Shown in pieces: positions 31,227 to 39,468 of a stretch of DNA of 40,060 nucleotides. The DNA comes from Oscillospiraceae bacterium. Its GTDB lineage: Bacteria > Bacillota > Clostridia > Oscillospirales > Oscillospiraceae. The position numbers and the translations under genes were made by a program. Location of the stretch: NCBI GenBank assembly GCA_020025595.1, contig JAHHRV010000020.1, forward strand, positions 1 to 40,060. Reading direction: 5' to 3'. The notes below the pieces were generated by a model. That model saw only the letters and a program-made list of their open reading frames with translations. It did not search any database and was not told where the DNA came from. Position 1 is the first letter of the stretch, and each line of letters starts with the position of its first letter.

Positions 31227-31273
31227 AAAAAATGCGCATTTCTGTTAAAATAATCCAGAAATTGCGCATTTTT
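31227..31273. repeat. Inverted repeat next to the tRNA remnant
   Basis: AAAAATGCGCATTTCTG (31227-31244) and its complement CAGAAATTGCGCATTTTT (31256-31273), differing by one bulged base. It could be a recombinase-binding arm or a terminator pointing either way. Confidence 0.6.
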
Positions 31274-31410
31274 AAATCCATAAAAGTTCCTATATTTTCA
31301 GATATATTTTTCATTTCCACCCATATTCAGCCCATATATTGCGCTTATCACGTAGTTTTTATTTCTTTCAAAAACGATATAAGCGCAAATTTTAGTTTCT
31401 TGGCTTACTA

Positions 31411-31950
31411 TCATAGGTTTTTCCCAGTTTCATATAGAGCTAAAAGGCAACAACTCTTAACTATTGTATGACGGCGTTCTGTGTCAATACACTGAATACC
31501 GTCTCTCTCCGTAAAGGAAACCTCTTTGGAAAGGATCCATCCGCTTGAGGGTACATAGGCTCCCTTGGAGGCCTCCTGCGCCAGCAATGTAGCCATGTTG
31601 TCCTCTTTCAGCAGTTCATCACAGCGAATGTTCAGTGTACACTTGAGAGGAGGGTCGGTAGGCGCATCTGTTGCAGGCGGTTCCGTAGGCTGGGGCTTTG
31701 TTTCTTGGGGAGAGGTTGCCTTGGGGGCCGATGGCTTTGATTTCTCCGCCTTGGGCAATGTCTCCTCCTGCACTGCGGAGCTGTGCACCGTGGTGTCCGG
31801 CTGTAAAACGGCCTCGGTCGTGGGAGCTTCTGTGGCCTCCTCCACTGTTTCTTCCAGTATTTCCTGAGAGGTTTCGGTCTGCGCTGTATTTTCTTTTGAC
31901 CCACAGCCGGGCAGGAAACACACCGTCAGGCAGATTATCAGGAGCACCAT
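31411..31950 (-). CDS. DUF4430 lipoprotein, C-terminally truncated
   Basis: A 179-residue lipoprotein. MVLLIICLTVCFLPGCGS contains a lipobox (LPGC, Cys at 16). A Thr/Pro/Glu-rich stalk (about 20-100) leads to the start of a DUF4430-type domain (LKCTLNIRCDELL, then GWILSKEVSFTERDG). The expected continuation of the domain is absent: after about residue 150 the frame reads unrelated sequence. The gene is likely broken by the island boundary 200 bases away. The ATG has a weak RBS, and basic residues expected in a signal peptide lie upstream in frame, so the start is uncertain. It follows the riboswitch-controlled surface gene on the same strand. Confidence 0.72.
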   Translation of the reverse strand: MVLLIICLTVCFLPGCGSKENTAQTETSQEILEETVEEATEAPTTEAVLQPDTTVHSSAVQEETLPKAEKSKPSAPKATSPQETKPQPTEPPATDAPTDPPLKCTLNIRCDELLKEDNMATLLAQEASKGAYVPSSGWILSKEVSFTERDGIQCIDTERRHTIVKSCCLLALYETGKNL

Positions 31951-32015
31951 TGCCGTCAGTCTCTGTGTATGCTTTTCACTGTTTTCTCCCCATTTTTCCG
32001 GATTCCGTCTTAAGC

Positions 32016-32045
32016 AATACGGCAGTGGTCGCCCACTGCCGTATT
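32016..32045 (-). terminator. Intercistronic hairpin after surface-protein gene
   Basis: AATACGGCAGTGG (32016-32028) pairs with CCACTGCCGTATT (32033-32045). It lies 13 bases after the stop codon; the T-run is on the plus side, so on the minus strand it may be only a partial terminator or a stabilising 3' hairpin. Confidence 0.6.
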
Positions 32046-32057
32046 TTAGGAGAGAAA

Positions 32058-35000
32058 TTATCTTACTGCGTGCTTTCTTCTGCGCTCAGCATAGACAAGT
32101 GCTGCCAGCACCATCATGGAGCCGGTCATCAGCACAAACACCATTTCCACAGGGCTGTTATCGCCGGTAGCAGGTGTAACGGTGTCGGGCTTGGTGGGCT
32201 GTGCCTCAGAACCGATCTTCACATCGGTCATATCGTACAGCCGTGTATTGCCCTTGACAAAACGATTGTATGCTGTCAGTGCGTAATAGACCTGCTCAGT
32301 AGCCATCTGATCATAGCCCTTGCCGGGCAGATGGGAAAAGCCGCCGTCCACAGCAAAGCTGCACAGTGCATCCACAACACTCAGGCCGTTCTTTACGAAC
32401 CGGGAATCGGTTGCAGGATCGATGCCCAGTGCAGTCAGCGCAACTAGCACCTGAGCGTTAGACTCACTGGTTATCAGTGCCGTACCGTCAGGCTGTGCTG
32501 CCCCGAATTCACCCTTGGCGGTCTGAACACTGCTCAGCCAGCTGAGGGCCTTATCTACTGCTGCCTTAACCTTTGCGTCGGTGCGGTAGTAAGGAGCCAG
32601 TGCCTGCAGAGCCATGCCGGTAAAGTCGGGATCGCTGACGCCATCCGCCATCAAAGCCCAACCGCCGTCAGGCAGCTGTGCGTCCAGAATTGCAGCAACC
32701 AGCTTTTCACGGGTCACCTGCTCCTTGGCAGCACTGTTTGTGGGAATTGCATAGTTGTGGGAATCGAATGCGATCAGTGCCCATATGGGGCCGTTGATTC
32801 CCTGCTTGCTCAAATACTTCATATCGGTAAGACCCATCAGCAGGTTGTGTCCGCCCACATTGGTAACATCCTTACCGATGGAGGTCAGGGCCAGAATGAC
32901 ACGGGAGTTGTCCGTGGACTTGGCCCGGTGGAGCTGCTCCTGTGCGTTGATGTTTTCCTTTACATACTTGCACACATTGTCATAGTAGCCTGCGGGAACG
33001 GCTCTGCCGCTTCTGGCAAGACCCAGAATCAGCCACTCACCGCCCACGGAGCCTACCTGAGGAGTGTTTTTGGCAGCCTGTGCCTCCAGAGTATCTCCGG
33101 CAGCCTTGTAAACTTCGTTGTAGCCGTTGGCTTTCAGCAGTGCCAGCTTTGTTTCTGCGGCAGTCAGCTTATCATAGTTGCCTACCAGCTTCTGCTGCAG
33201 CTCTGTCAGACCGTCATAAGCATCCCGGACTTCCTGGATCTTTGCAGCGGAATCCAATGTGACAGTTCCGATGGCATCGATCTGGTCTTCCACAGCCTTG
33301 GCTGCCTTCTTGTCGGCCTCAGATGCCTGCAGGACTGCAAGCTCCTTTTCTGCTTTCTCAAGCTCCGGGTAGTTGGTTACCAGCTTCCGCTGAGCAGGAG
33401 TCAGCTGATTATAGGCATTTCTAGCCTGAACGATTGCCTCTGCGCTGTCCAGAGTAATGGGGAACTGAATAGCCGTAATCAGGGTGATTACATTGTCAGC
33501 TTCGGGACTGTGGCTCTTTTCCTTGGTGTAGTCATCTGTATAGTGCAGTACGACCACATCCCCCTCAGACAACTTCTGCTGAGCAACGCCGTTGTCCGGG
33601 TAGATACCGTTCAGAGTGTACATCCAGCCGGAGTTGGCACCGTTGGTCTTTTCACCCACAGTCTCACCCTTGTAGGTGATGGACTTGATGTAGTTTCCGC
33701 TGGGATTGTTGCTGGTAGCACCGATCTGAGCCAGTGCCATGTCAATCAGCTCCCTGACGGTGCTGTCCTGATTGACAGCAAAGGACTTTTCTGCAAGCCA
33801 GGTGTTCAGATTTCCCTCTGCATTGGTATGAACCTGACCGTCTTCACCGTGGGCTGTGTCGCCCAAAATGGCAATGGATACACTGATCTGTACAGTGTCA
33901 CCGTTTACTGTTACGGGAATTTCCAGCTTGGCTGTACCGTAGGTCAGGGAAACCGTCTGCTTACCGACCTTGGTCTTATCGTAGCCGGTGACCTGAACAT
34001 CGCTCAGGTTCAGTTTGGTGGTAGTGCCGTTGCTCCAGTGAGCAGTCAGCTCAATGCCGGTCAGATCCAGATCTTCCCCTACCATGTAGTCCTTCTTAAA
34101 GTTACCGGAAGCTTCCAGCTTGAGGACTGTGGGCTTTTCGGTCTCTACCCGCCACAGCTTTTCCGCATCGGCACCCAGCGGGTCGTCGGTACGGTTATGA
34201 TTCTTTCTCAGCTGACCCCAGGCGCCCATATCCCCAATATCCAGCTTGGGGATGGACTTGGAGCTGTCAAAATAGGTAGCACCGGAAGCGGTCTCATGGG
34301 TAGCGCAGCTGGTATCCACATACTTGATCAGGCCTGCGCCCTTGCTGACACCGCAATCCTTGTTGTAAATATTGTTGGAAATCTCATTATAGCGGTCAAG
34401 GCCAATCATAACGCCTACAATGCCGCCCGCGTTTGCTTTATTGGCATGCAATTTGCCGCTGAACTGGTTATTCTGAATCTTGCCGATACCGTTGTCCCAG
34501 CACTGCACGGTCTTTTCGCAGCCCAGAATGCCGCCTACCTTGTCATCACCGGAAACATTGCCGGAAGCTGTGCAGCCGATGATCTGTACGCAGGGGGAAT
34601 TGGCGGCCGGGCCAAATTCCGTATCACTGTAACCGGCACCGGCAATACCGCCGACCATTTCACCGGTGGCTGTGACCGTACCGTAGAAGCGGCAGTCCTG
34701 AATCAGGAATTTGCCCATGGTCTGACCCATGCCGCCGACGATACCGCCCACACGATTCACGCCGTATACATCCGCATAGCTGACACAGTTCTTTACCGTG
34801 CCGTTCATTCTGCCGCCAAAGGAGCCCACATAATCCATGCCAGAGGGGGTGCCGTCCTTCAGGCAGCCGATCTTTACATTCTTTTCGACTACGCAGTCGG
34901 TGAAGTTTACCACATTGGCACCGGATGCATAACCGCCGATAAAGCCGCCGCACTTGATCACAGAGCCGCTCTTGATGGTCACATTTCTAATTTCTGTAGT

Positions 35001-37091
35001 GCTTCCCTGGCTGTATACCTCGTGATTATCCACAAGGGCATAGCCGTCCATAAAGGGCGCATAGATGTTCAGATTGCAAATCTTAGCGTTAAAGACATAA
35101 TTGAACAGAGGCTTGCTGTTTTCGGGGAAGGTCAGGGTATGACCGGCACCGTCCAGAGTACCGGCAAACGCACCGGGGCCCTTCCCCTTGCTGATCGGCG
35201 CCCAGTTTGCGGGCATGGTGATGTCCTGCTCCAGCTTAAAATAGCAGTCGGCATAGTCAGTGCCCTTGTCTACGCCTGTCTTGATGGTCTCAAGATCAGC
35301 AACTGTCCGCAGCAGATAGGGATCTGCCTCTGTGCCCTGTCCGTCCAGAGCAGAGCCAACCGTGATCGGCTGCTGCACCTGCATTTTCTTATAGGTAATG
35401 GTAACCGCCCGGTCATCGAGAGTCAGTTCTCCTGCGGGGCTGTAAGTCAGCTGATCGGCCTTCAGGGTTTCGGTGGTACCGTTCTTGTAGGTCACCAGAA
35501 TTTCCATTCCGGCAGGATCAAACTTCTCTCCGATGCTGTACTTGACCTTATCGGGAGCGCGAGAAATTTTCATACTCTCTATGGCAGAGCCGGTGCTGGT
35601 GAAGTGGATCACATACTCCAGGCTTCTGGCATCAGAACCCTCTGCGCATACGGTCAGGTCGAAGGTTCCGTTTTCGCTCCAGGAAGGAGTTACCTGAGAA
35701 ACATACTGTCCGTTTACCTGAGAAACATCCTGTCCGTTAAGTGTAATTTTGGCTTTATATACAGTGGGCTTTGCTGCGACAGAGATCACTGCATCCTCAG
35801 GGACAGACGCCTCGAAGACCGTCTTGCCGTTCTTGAAATCCTTTGTGATCTGTGTCAGATCAGTATTGTTGGTTGTATCCTCTACGGTCAGCTCTTTCAG
35901 GGTCGCCTGACGCACCATAGTGATCCGATAGCTCTCCTGTCCGTCCACAGTCAAGGGCAGCACAGTGCTGGTCAGATAGTCAGGACTCAGAGCAGATCTA
36001 ATACCGGCTGCATTCTTCGAACCACTTTTAATCGTTACCGTCCGTCCATTCGGGTACACTGCCTGGATTTCTCCGGTAGCAGCAGTGCCCAGAGTTGCCC
36101 ATACACACAGATTGACGTCAGTGTCCGGCACTACAAGGGTATAATCCTTTACAGCCGGGTCGAAAGCAGGCTCCGGCATCAATTCTCTGCTGGATTTCAT
36201 AAAGCCATCCCGGAAAGTCAGAGAAGACAGCTGTAGGTTTTCAGGAACAGCAGTCTCAGCAGGCTTCTCTACCGTAACCACGCACCCGGGTGCAATAATG
36301 GGCGCATCTGCATCCACCATTGCTCCGCCATTGCTCCAATCCTGAACCTTTGCCTTAACGGTACCGGAGGCCGTCACATAGTAAGTGCCGGGGGTGGCAA
36401 AGGACAAGGTTACATTGCCTGCCGCATCGGTGGTCTTGCCATCCAGAGCAGTAAAGGCCCCGTTATCCCATGTACCCACAGAAACACCGGCCACAGGCCG
36501 ATCTGCTTTATCTGCAGGCTCATATGCCATACCCAGATGGCCTGTCAGGTTCAGGGTAAATTCCTCATTGACGGATACCTGCTTGGAGGAAGCGTCAAAG
36601 GAAGTATACCAGTCAGAATAATAAGTATCATCCTTGTTGACGGATGCCGTCAGGGCATCCCCGTTCTTTACGGTATCCGTGCCAACACCGGTAGAAATGC
36701 CTGCACCGTTTACAAAGAACAGTGCATTGGTGGTGGCAGTGCCCCAGAGTTTATTGACCATTTCTCCCTGAGTACCATAGTCTGCCTGGGTCAGATAAGC
36801 CTCGTGTGCTGCCACCAGGGCCTCATCCACAGTCAGCTTGCCGTCGCTGTCCAGATCGGAAACCGTAACCGACCGATTCAGCATAGGACTGCCGTTTTTA
36901 TCCTTCGCCAGCACTCCCTTGTCATTGACGGTCACAGTGACCTGTGCGTCAGCCGCAGCAGCTACCGGTGTGGCTTCCGTATTATTTTCTGCCGCAAAGG
37001 CCTGCACGGGGATCATGGAAAAGACCATAACCAGTGCCATTGCCATTGCGCACACGGAATGCAGCAGATGCTTTCCATATTTCTTTTGCAT
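32058..37091 (-). CDS. Transcobalamin-like cell-surface protein
   Basis: A 1677-residue exported protein. A signal peptide ends at QAFAAE (about 34). A first DUF4430-like domain follows (about 48-165, with DLDSDGKLTVDEAL resembling a calcium loop), then beta-rich modules, a bacterial Ig-like domain (about 515-590), a GLUG-like beta-helix region (about 610-970) and a second Ig-like domain (about 1000-1085). A second DUF4430 comes next (about 1095-1215, GWMYTLNGIYPDNG), then two helical repeats (DSAEAIVQARNAYNQL; DSAAKIQEVRDAYDGL) and an alpha/alpha-toroid domain (about 1360-1610). The C-terminus has TPATGD, a hydrophobic helix and RRRK, a sortase-type signal. A cobalamin riboswitch precedes it, so it probably captures corrinoids at the cell surface. 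The toroid plus DUF4430 pair matches the two domains of transcobalamin. Confidence 0.85.
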   Translation of the reverse strand: MQKKYGKHLLHSVCAMAMALVMVFSMIPVQAFAAENNTEATPVAAAADAQVTVTVNDKGVLAKDKNGSPMLNRSVTVSDLDSDGKLTVDEALVAAHEAYLTQADYGTQGEMVNKLWGTATTNALFFVNGAGISTGVGTDTVKNGDALTASVNKDDTYYSDWYTSFDASSKQVSVNEEFTLNLTGHLGMAYEPADKADRPVAGVSVGTWDNGAFTALDGKTTDAAGNVTLSFATPGTYYVTASGTVKAKVQDWSNGGAMVDADAPIIAPGCVVTVEKPAETAVPENLQLSSLTFRDGFMKSSRELMPEPAFDPAVKDYTLVVPDTDVNLCVWATLGTAATGEIQAVYPNGRTVTIKSGSKNAAGIRSALSPDYLTSTVLPLTVDGQESYRITMVRQATLKELTVEDTTNNTDLTQITKDFKNGKTVFEASVPEDAVISVAAKPTVYKAKITLNGQDVSQVNGQYVSQVTPSWSENGTFDLTVCAEGSDARSLEYVIHFTSTGSAIESMKISRAPDKVKYSIGEKFDPAGMEILVTYKNGTTETLKADQLTYSPAGELTLDDRAVTITYKKMQVQQPITVGSALDGQGTEADPYLLRTVADLETIKTGVDKGTDYADCYFKLEQDITMPANWAPISKGKGPGAFAGTLDGAGHTLTFPENSKPLFNYVFNAKICNLNIYAPFMDGYALVDNHEVYSQGSTTEIRNVTIKSGSVIKCGGFIGGYASGANVVNFTDCVVEKNVKIGCLKDGTPSGMDYVGSFGGRMNGTVKNCVSYADVYGVNRVGGIVGGMGQTMGKFLIQDCRFYGTVTATGEMVGGIAGAGYSDTEFGPAANSPCVQIIGCTASGNVSGDDKVGGILGCEKTVQCWDNGIGKIQNNQFSGKLHANKANAGGIVGVMIGLDRYNEISNNIYNKDCGVSKGAGLIKYVDTSCATHETASGATYFDSSKSIPKLDIGDMGAWGQLRKNHNRTDDPLGADAEKLWRVETEKPTVLKLEASGNFKKDYMVGEDLDLTGIELTAHWSNGTTTKLNLSDVQVTGYDKTKVGKQTVSLTYGTAKLEIPVTVNGDTVQISVSIAILGDTAHGEDGQVHTNAEGNLNTWLAEKSFAVNQDSTVRELIDMALAQIGATSNNPSGNYIKSITYKGETVGEKTNGANSGWMYTLNGIYPDNGVAQQKLSEGDVVVLHYTDDYTKEKSHSPEADNVITLITAIQFPITLDSAEAIVQARNAYNQLTPAQRKLVTNYPELEKAEKELAVLQASEADKKAAKAVEDQIDAIGTVTLDSAAKIQEVRDAYDGLTELQQKLVGNYDKLTAAETKLALLKANGYNEVYKAAGDTLEAQAAKNTPQVGSVGGEWLILGLARSGRAVPAGYYDNVCKYVKENINAQEQLHRAKSTDNSRVILALTSIGKDVTNVGGHNLLMGLTDMKYLSKQGINGPIWALIAFDSHNYAIPTNSAAKEQVTREKLVAAILDAQLPDGGWALMADGVSDPDFTGMALQALAPYYRTDAKVKAAVDKALSWLSSVQTAKGEFGAAQPDGTALITSESNAQVLVALTALGIDPATDSRFVKNGLSVVDALCSFAVDGGFSHLPGKGYDQMATEQVYYALTAYNRFVKGNTRLYDMTDVKIGSEAQPTKPDTVTPATGDNSPVEMVFVLMTGSMMVLAALVYAERRRKHAVR

Positions 37092-37205
37092 ACAAATTTT
37101 CTCCTCTCAGTTTACATAATTATTGTATTGCGTCATCGTATTTACACGCTCTGCAAACAGCCGTCTAACCTCCTCCTTTCCGTACACAAAACTGTTTTCG
37201 GCAAC

Positions 37206-37237
37206 AAAAAAAGGACCATGGCTCAATGCCACAGTCC
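37206..37237 (-). terminator. Riboswitch-controlled terminator
   Basis: On the minus strand GGACTGTGGC and GCCATGGTCC pair across ATTGA with one mismatch and are followed by a T-run (37206-37212). It lies between the riboswitch aptamer and the surface-protein start, as an expression platform for transcription attenuation. Confidence 0.85.
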
Positions 37238-37287
37238 GTATTTACTGTTCTTTGATTCCGTCACCTTCCATCGAGATCTGGAATGAT

Positions 37288-37513
37288 TCTATGCAGGTCT
37301 CCTGACTTTTGGATCGTCACCCTCCGCTGACCTTCCCGGCATGCAGCCAGTGGTACCTGTAGCGGACGGCTCCCCAATTACAGTGGCGGGACCGTGCAGG
37401 ATTTCCACCTGCTTCCCTCTTAGCTCCTCATTACAAGGAGAACATAAAATGCCATTATCCAATTATTGTCTATGTGCTGCCCGATCGCTTTCACGGTACA
37501 GCACACCTATGAT
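37288..37513 (-). promoter_or_regulatory. Cobalamin riboswitch
   Basis: Read on the minus strand the conserved pieces are in order: ATAGGT at the 5' end (37505-37510), GAGGGAAGCAGGTGGAAATC, CCCGCCACTGTAA, GGGGAGC, CACTGG, CGGGAAGG, GTGACGATCC and the closing GTCAGGAGACCTGC (37293-37306). This is the B12-box architecture of the cobalamin aptamer at its usual length. With the following terminator, it should switch off the downstream surface-protein gene when cobalamin is plentiful. Confidence 0.93.
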
Positions 37514-37581
37514 TATTATACATGTTCCAAATGCAATGTCAATAATACATGGTCAAAAAAGCCCGCATACACCGGAAATCA

Positions 37582-38449
37582 TCACCCCTGCTCTGCAATT
37601 TCTTCATAGCTTGCCAGATGGGAGAAGTGCGCCTCCGACCTGCGGTTTGCAAAGGTGTCCACGATGCGGCTGATATTTTCGGCGGTCAGCTTGTTGTTAT
37701 TCGTGACCTTGATGCACTCTTTGGTGGCATCGATGAACAGGGTCTTGTTGTCCTGCTTGTTCTTTTTCAGAACCATAATGCAGGTGGCGATGCTGGTGCC
37801 AAAAAACAGATTGCTGGGCAGCTGAATCACGCAGTCAATGAAGTTGTTATCAATCAGATACTGCCGGATTTTCTTTTCTGCGCCGCCACGGTACATAATG
37901 CCGGGGAAACAGACAATGGCAGCGGTGCCGTTGGCTGCCAGCCAGCTCAGGCTGTGCATAATAAAGGCCATGTCCGCTTTGCTCTTAGGGGCCAGCACTC
38001 CGGCAGGGGCAAAACGGGGGTCGTTGATCAGCAGCGGATTTTCATCACCTGCCCACTTGATCGAATAAGGAGGATTGGAAACGATCAGCTCAAAAGGCTC
38101 TTCGTCCCAATGCTGGGGATTGGTCAGGGTGTCCTCACAGGCAATATCAAACTTGTCAAAGCCAATATCGTGCAGAAACATATTGATGCGGCACAGGTTG
38201 TAAGTAGTAATATTGATTTCCTGACCGTAGAAACCGTTGCGGACTGCCTCATGTCCCAGCACCTTCTCCGCTTTCAGAAGCAGCGAACCGGAGCCGCAGG
38301 CCGGGTCATAGACCTTGTTAATCTCAGTTTTTCCCACGGTTCTCAGACGAGTCAGCAGTTCAGACACATCCGCCGGGGTGAAGATCGCCGCCGGACTTGC
38401 CTGCATTACTTGCGTACATGGTCATCAGGTATTCGTAGGCATCTCCGAA
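37582..38449 (-). pseudogene. hsdM: hsdM remnant (type I modification methylase)
   Basis: The main frame (274 codons) shows FTPADVSELLTRL, DPACGSGSLLLKAEKVL (motif I), EDTLTNPQHW, FELIVSNPPYSIKW (motif IV NPPY) and GTSIATCIMVLKKNK, the core of HsdM. Before ATG 38406 another frame reads DAFGDAYEYLMTMYASNAGKSGG, the normal upstream part, joined by a small deletion that shifts the frame. The N-terminal helical domain is missing, and the C-terminus stops at YEEIAEQG where HsdM would continue with YNLSVS. No hsdS or hsdR is present. It cannot be a working methylase. Confidence 0.85.
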
Positions 38450-38467
38450 TGCATCCTTTCGACAGCC

Positions 38468-38499
38468 CTGATGAGAAAAATAATCATCTTTCTCATCAG
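38468..38499. terminator. Hairpin at the edge of hsdM remnant
   Basis: CTGATGAGAAA (38468-38478) pairs with TTTCTCATCAG (38489-38499). There is no clear T-run; it may be a relic or weak terminator. Confidence 0.4.
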
Positions 38500-39102
38500 T
38501 TGGAACAGAATGCAAAAGAAGCGCGCAAAATAACCAATATCCTTTTTTTCTGTTTTATGTCCTGATTTTCATCTGGGAATCAGGCTCTGTGTCAAATGTT
38601 CCTTGTTGAGGAAATGTTATAATACTTTATCCAAAATAACAAAAAACCCGCCAGATTCTGGGTATAAGAAACCCATAAAGTCAAAAGCAGGTTAAAACAT
38701 ATGTCAGATATTTATTATTGTAATCTACGTCACTGTGATAAATGAAATAATGCTGTTCGTCTCAAAATACTTACCCACCACTAAAATCAGGCAGGAAGTA
38801 ATAATGGGCAAGGAAATATCCTAAAGTAGTAAAATATTATAAAGTCTTTATTAATATATGTCATTATACCACATCTTTTTCTAAATTTTGTCAAGAGCTT
38901 CTTTTTATTGTTATTAACGGCTTTAGAATTGTGGTGCGTCGCAACCACATATAGGAAATCTGCAATACGTTTCCTCCAATACCGAAAAAACTTAGCGTTT
39001 ATTGTTTGTTTTCTCTATAATTACTACAAAATACTACTTCCCCTGCTAAATACAACTGATAAAAAGAAATCCTGGTGCACCAGTTATGTGCATAAAATAA
39101 AG
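38500..39102. other. Gene-free AT-rich stretch
   Basis: 600 bases without a supported gene. A reading of 86 codons from 38908 has no RBS and no family likeness. I see no promoters or repeats that I can defend. Confidence 0.5.
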
Positions 39103-39131
39103 CTCCTATCTGATCTAACACCAGGTAGGAG
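39103..39131 (-). terminator. Terminator of the XRE gene
   Basis: CTCCTATCTG (39103-39112) pairs with CAGGTAGGAG (39122-39131) with one G-U. A TTTATTTTAT tract follows on the minus strand, and the stem ends two bases after the XRE stop. Confidence 0.85.
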
Positions 39132-39133
39132 TT

Positions 39134-39343
39134 TTATTCTTCAATTGGATCTTCGATATATTCCATAATATCAGAAATATTACACTTTAACAGTCTGCAC
39201 AACTGATCCACAGTATGGGTGGAAATGTTTTCTCCATGCTTCATAGCATAATACGTAGACCGAGAAAATCCCATTTTTATCAAACGATAAGAGGTAATCC
39301 CTTTTTCATTCATTGTTCGAAAAAGTGGGTCATAGCTGATCAA
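39134..39343 (-). CDS. XRE-family regulator divergent from SLH gene
   Basis: A 69-residue protein with the whole length occupied by an HTH of the YozG-like Cro/CI group: GITSYRLIKMGFSRSTYYAMKHGENISTHTVDQLCRLLKCNISDIMEY. The start is TTG 39343 behind GGAGG at nine bases. It is divergent from the SLH-domain gene, and a TACGATAACTCGTA inverted repeat lies in the SLH promoter, so it probably regulates that gene and possibly itself. Confidence 0.8.
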   Translation of the reverse strand: MISYDPLFRTMNEKGITSYRLIKMGFSRSTYYAMKHGENISTHTVDQLCRLLKCNISDIMEYIEDPIEE

Positions 39344-39391
39344 TCCTGCACACCTCCAAACTATGTTTAAGTATAATTTGAAGATATGGCC

Positions 39392-39420
39392 TTGAATATG
39401 TACGATAACTCGTATATACT
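39392..39420 (+). promoter_or_regulatory. Promoter of SLH gene with embedded operator
   Basis: TTGAAT (39392-39397) and TATACT (39415-39420) are spaced 17 bases. The spacer ends with the inverted repeat TACGATAACTCGTA (39401-39414), touching the -10 box, a position where a bound repressor would block transcription. The RBS AAAGGAA (39454-39460) follows before ATG 39469. Confidence 0.75.
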
Positions 39421-39468
39421 ATAAATCGGAGATACTCATTCTCACAAAGAAAGAAAGGAACTGATAAA

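Noticed and set aside
31158..31230. Functional tRNA-Ala gene
   Set aside because: Only the 3' half from the anticodon loop is present; no acceptor 5' strand or D-arm follows.
10354..34120. Strong avoidance of AAGCTT across the window as evidence of HindIII-type restriction
   Set aside because: At least four further AAGCTT sites were noticed (near 18135, 23746, 27431 and 34110), so scarcity cannot be claimed without a proper count against expectation.
32757..36236. Very long plus-strand open frame (1159 codons) opposite the surface-protein gene
   Set aside because: It is entirely antisense to the well-supported surface protein, has no RBS or family motifs and reflects codon bias of the opposite strand.
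37582..38406. Functional type I modification methylase
   Set aside because: Both ends are missing, a frameshift separates the N-terminal part, and there are no hsdS or hsdR genes.
38468..38499. CTGATGAG box suggesting a hammerhead ribozyme
   Set aside because: The bases form a simple self-complementary hairpin and the required GAAA core and cleavage site are not in place.
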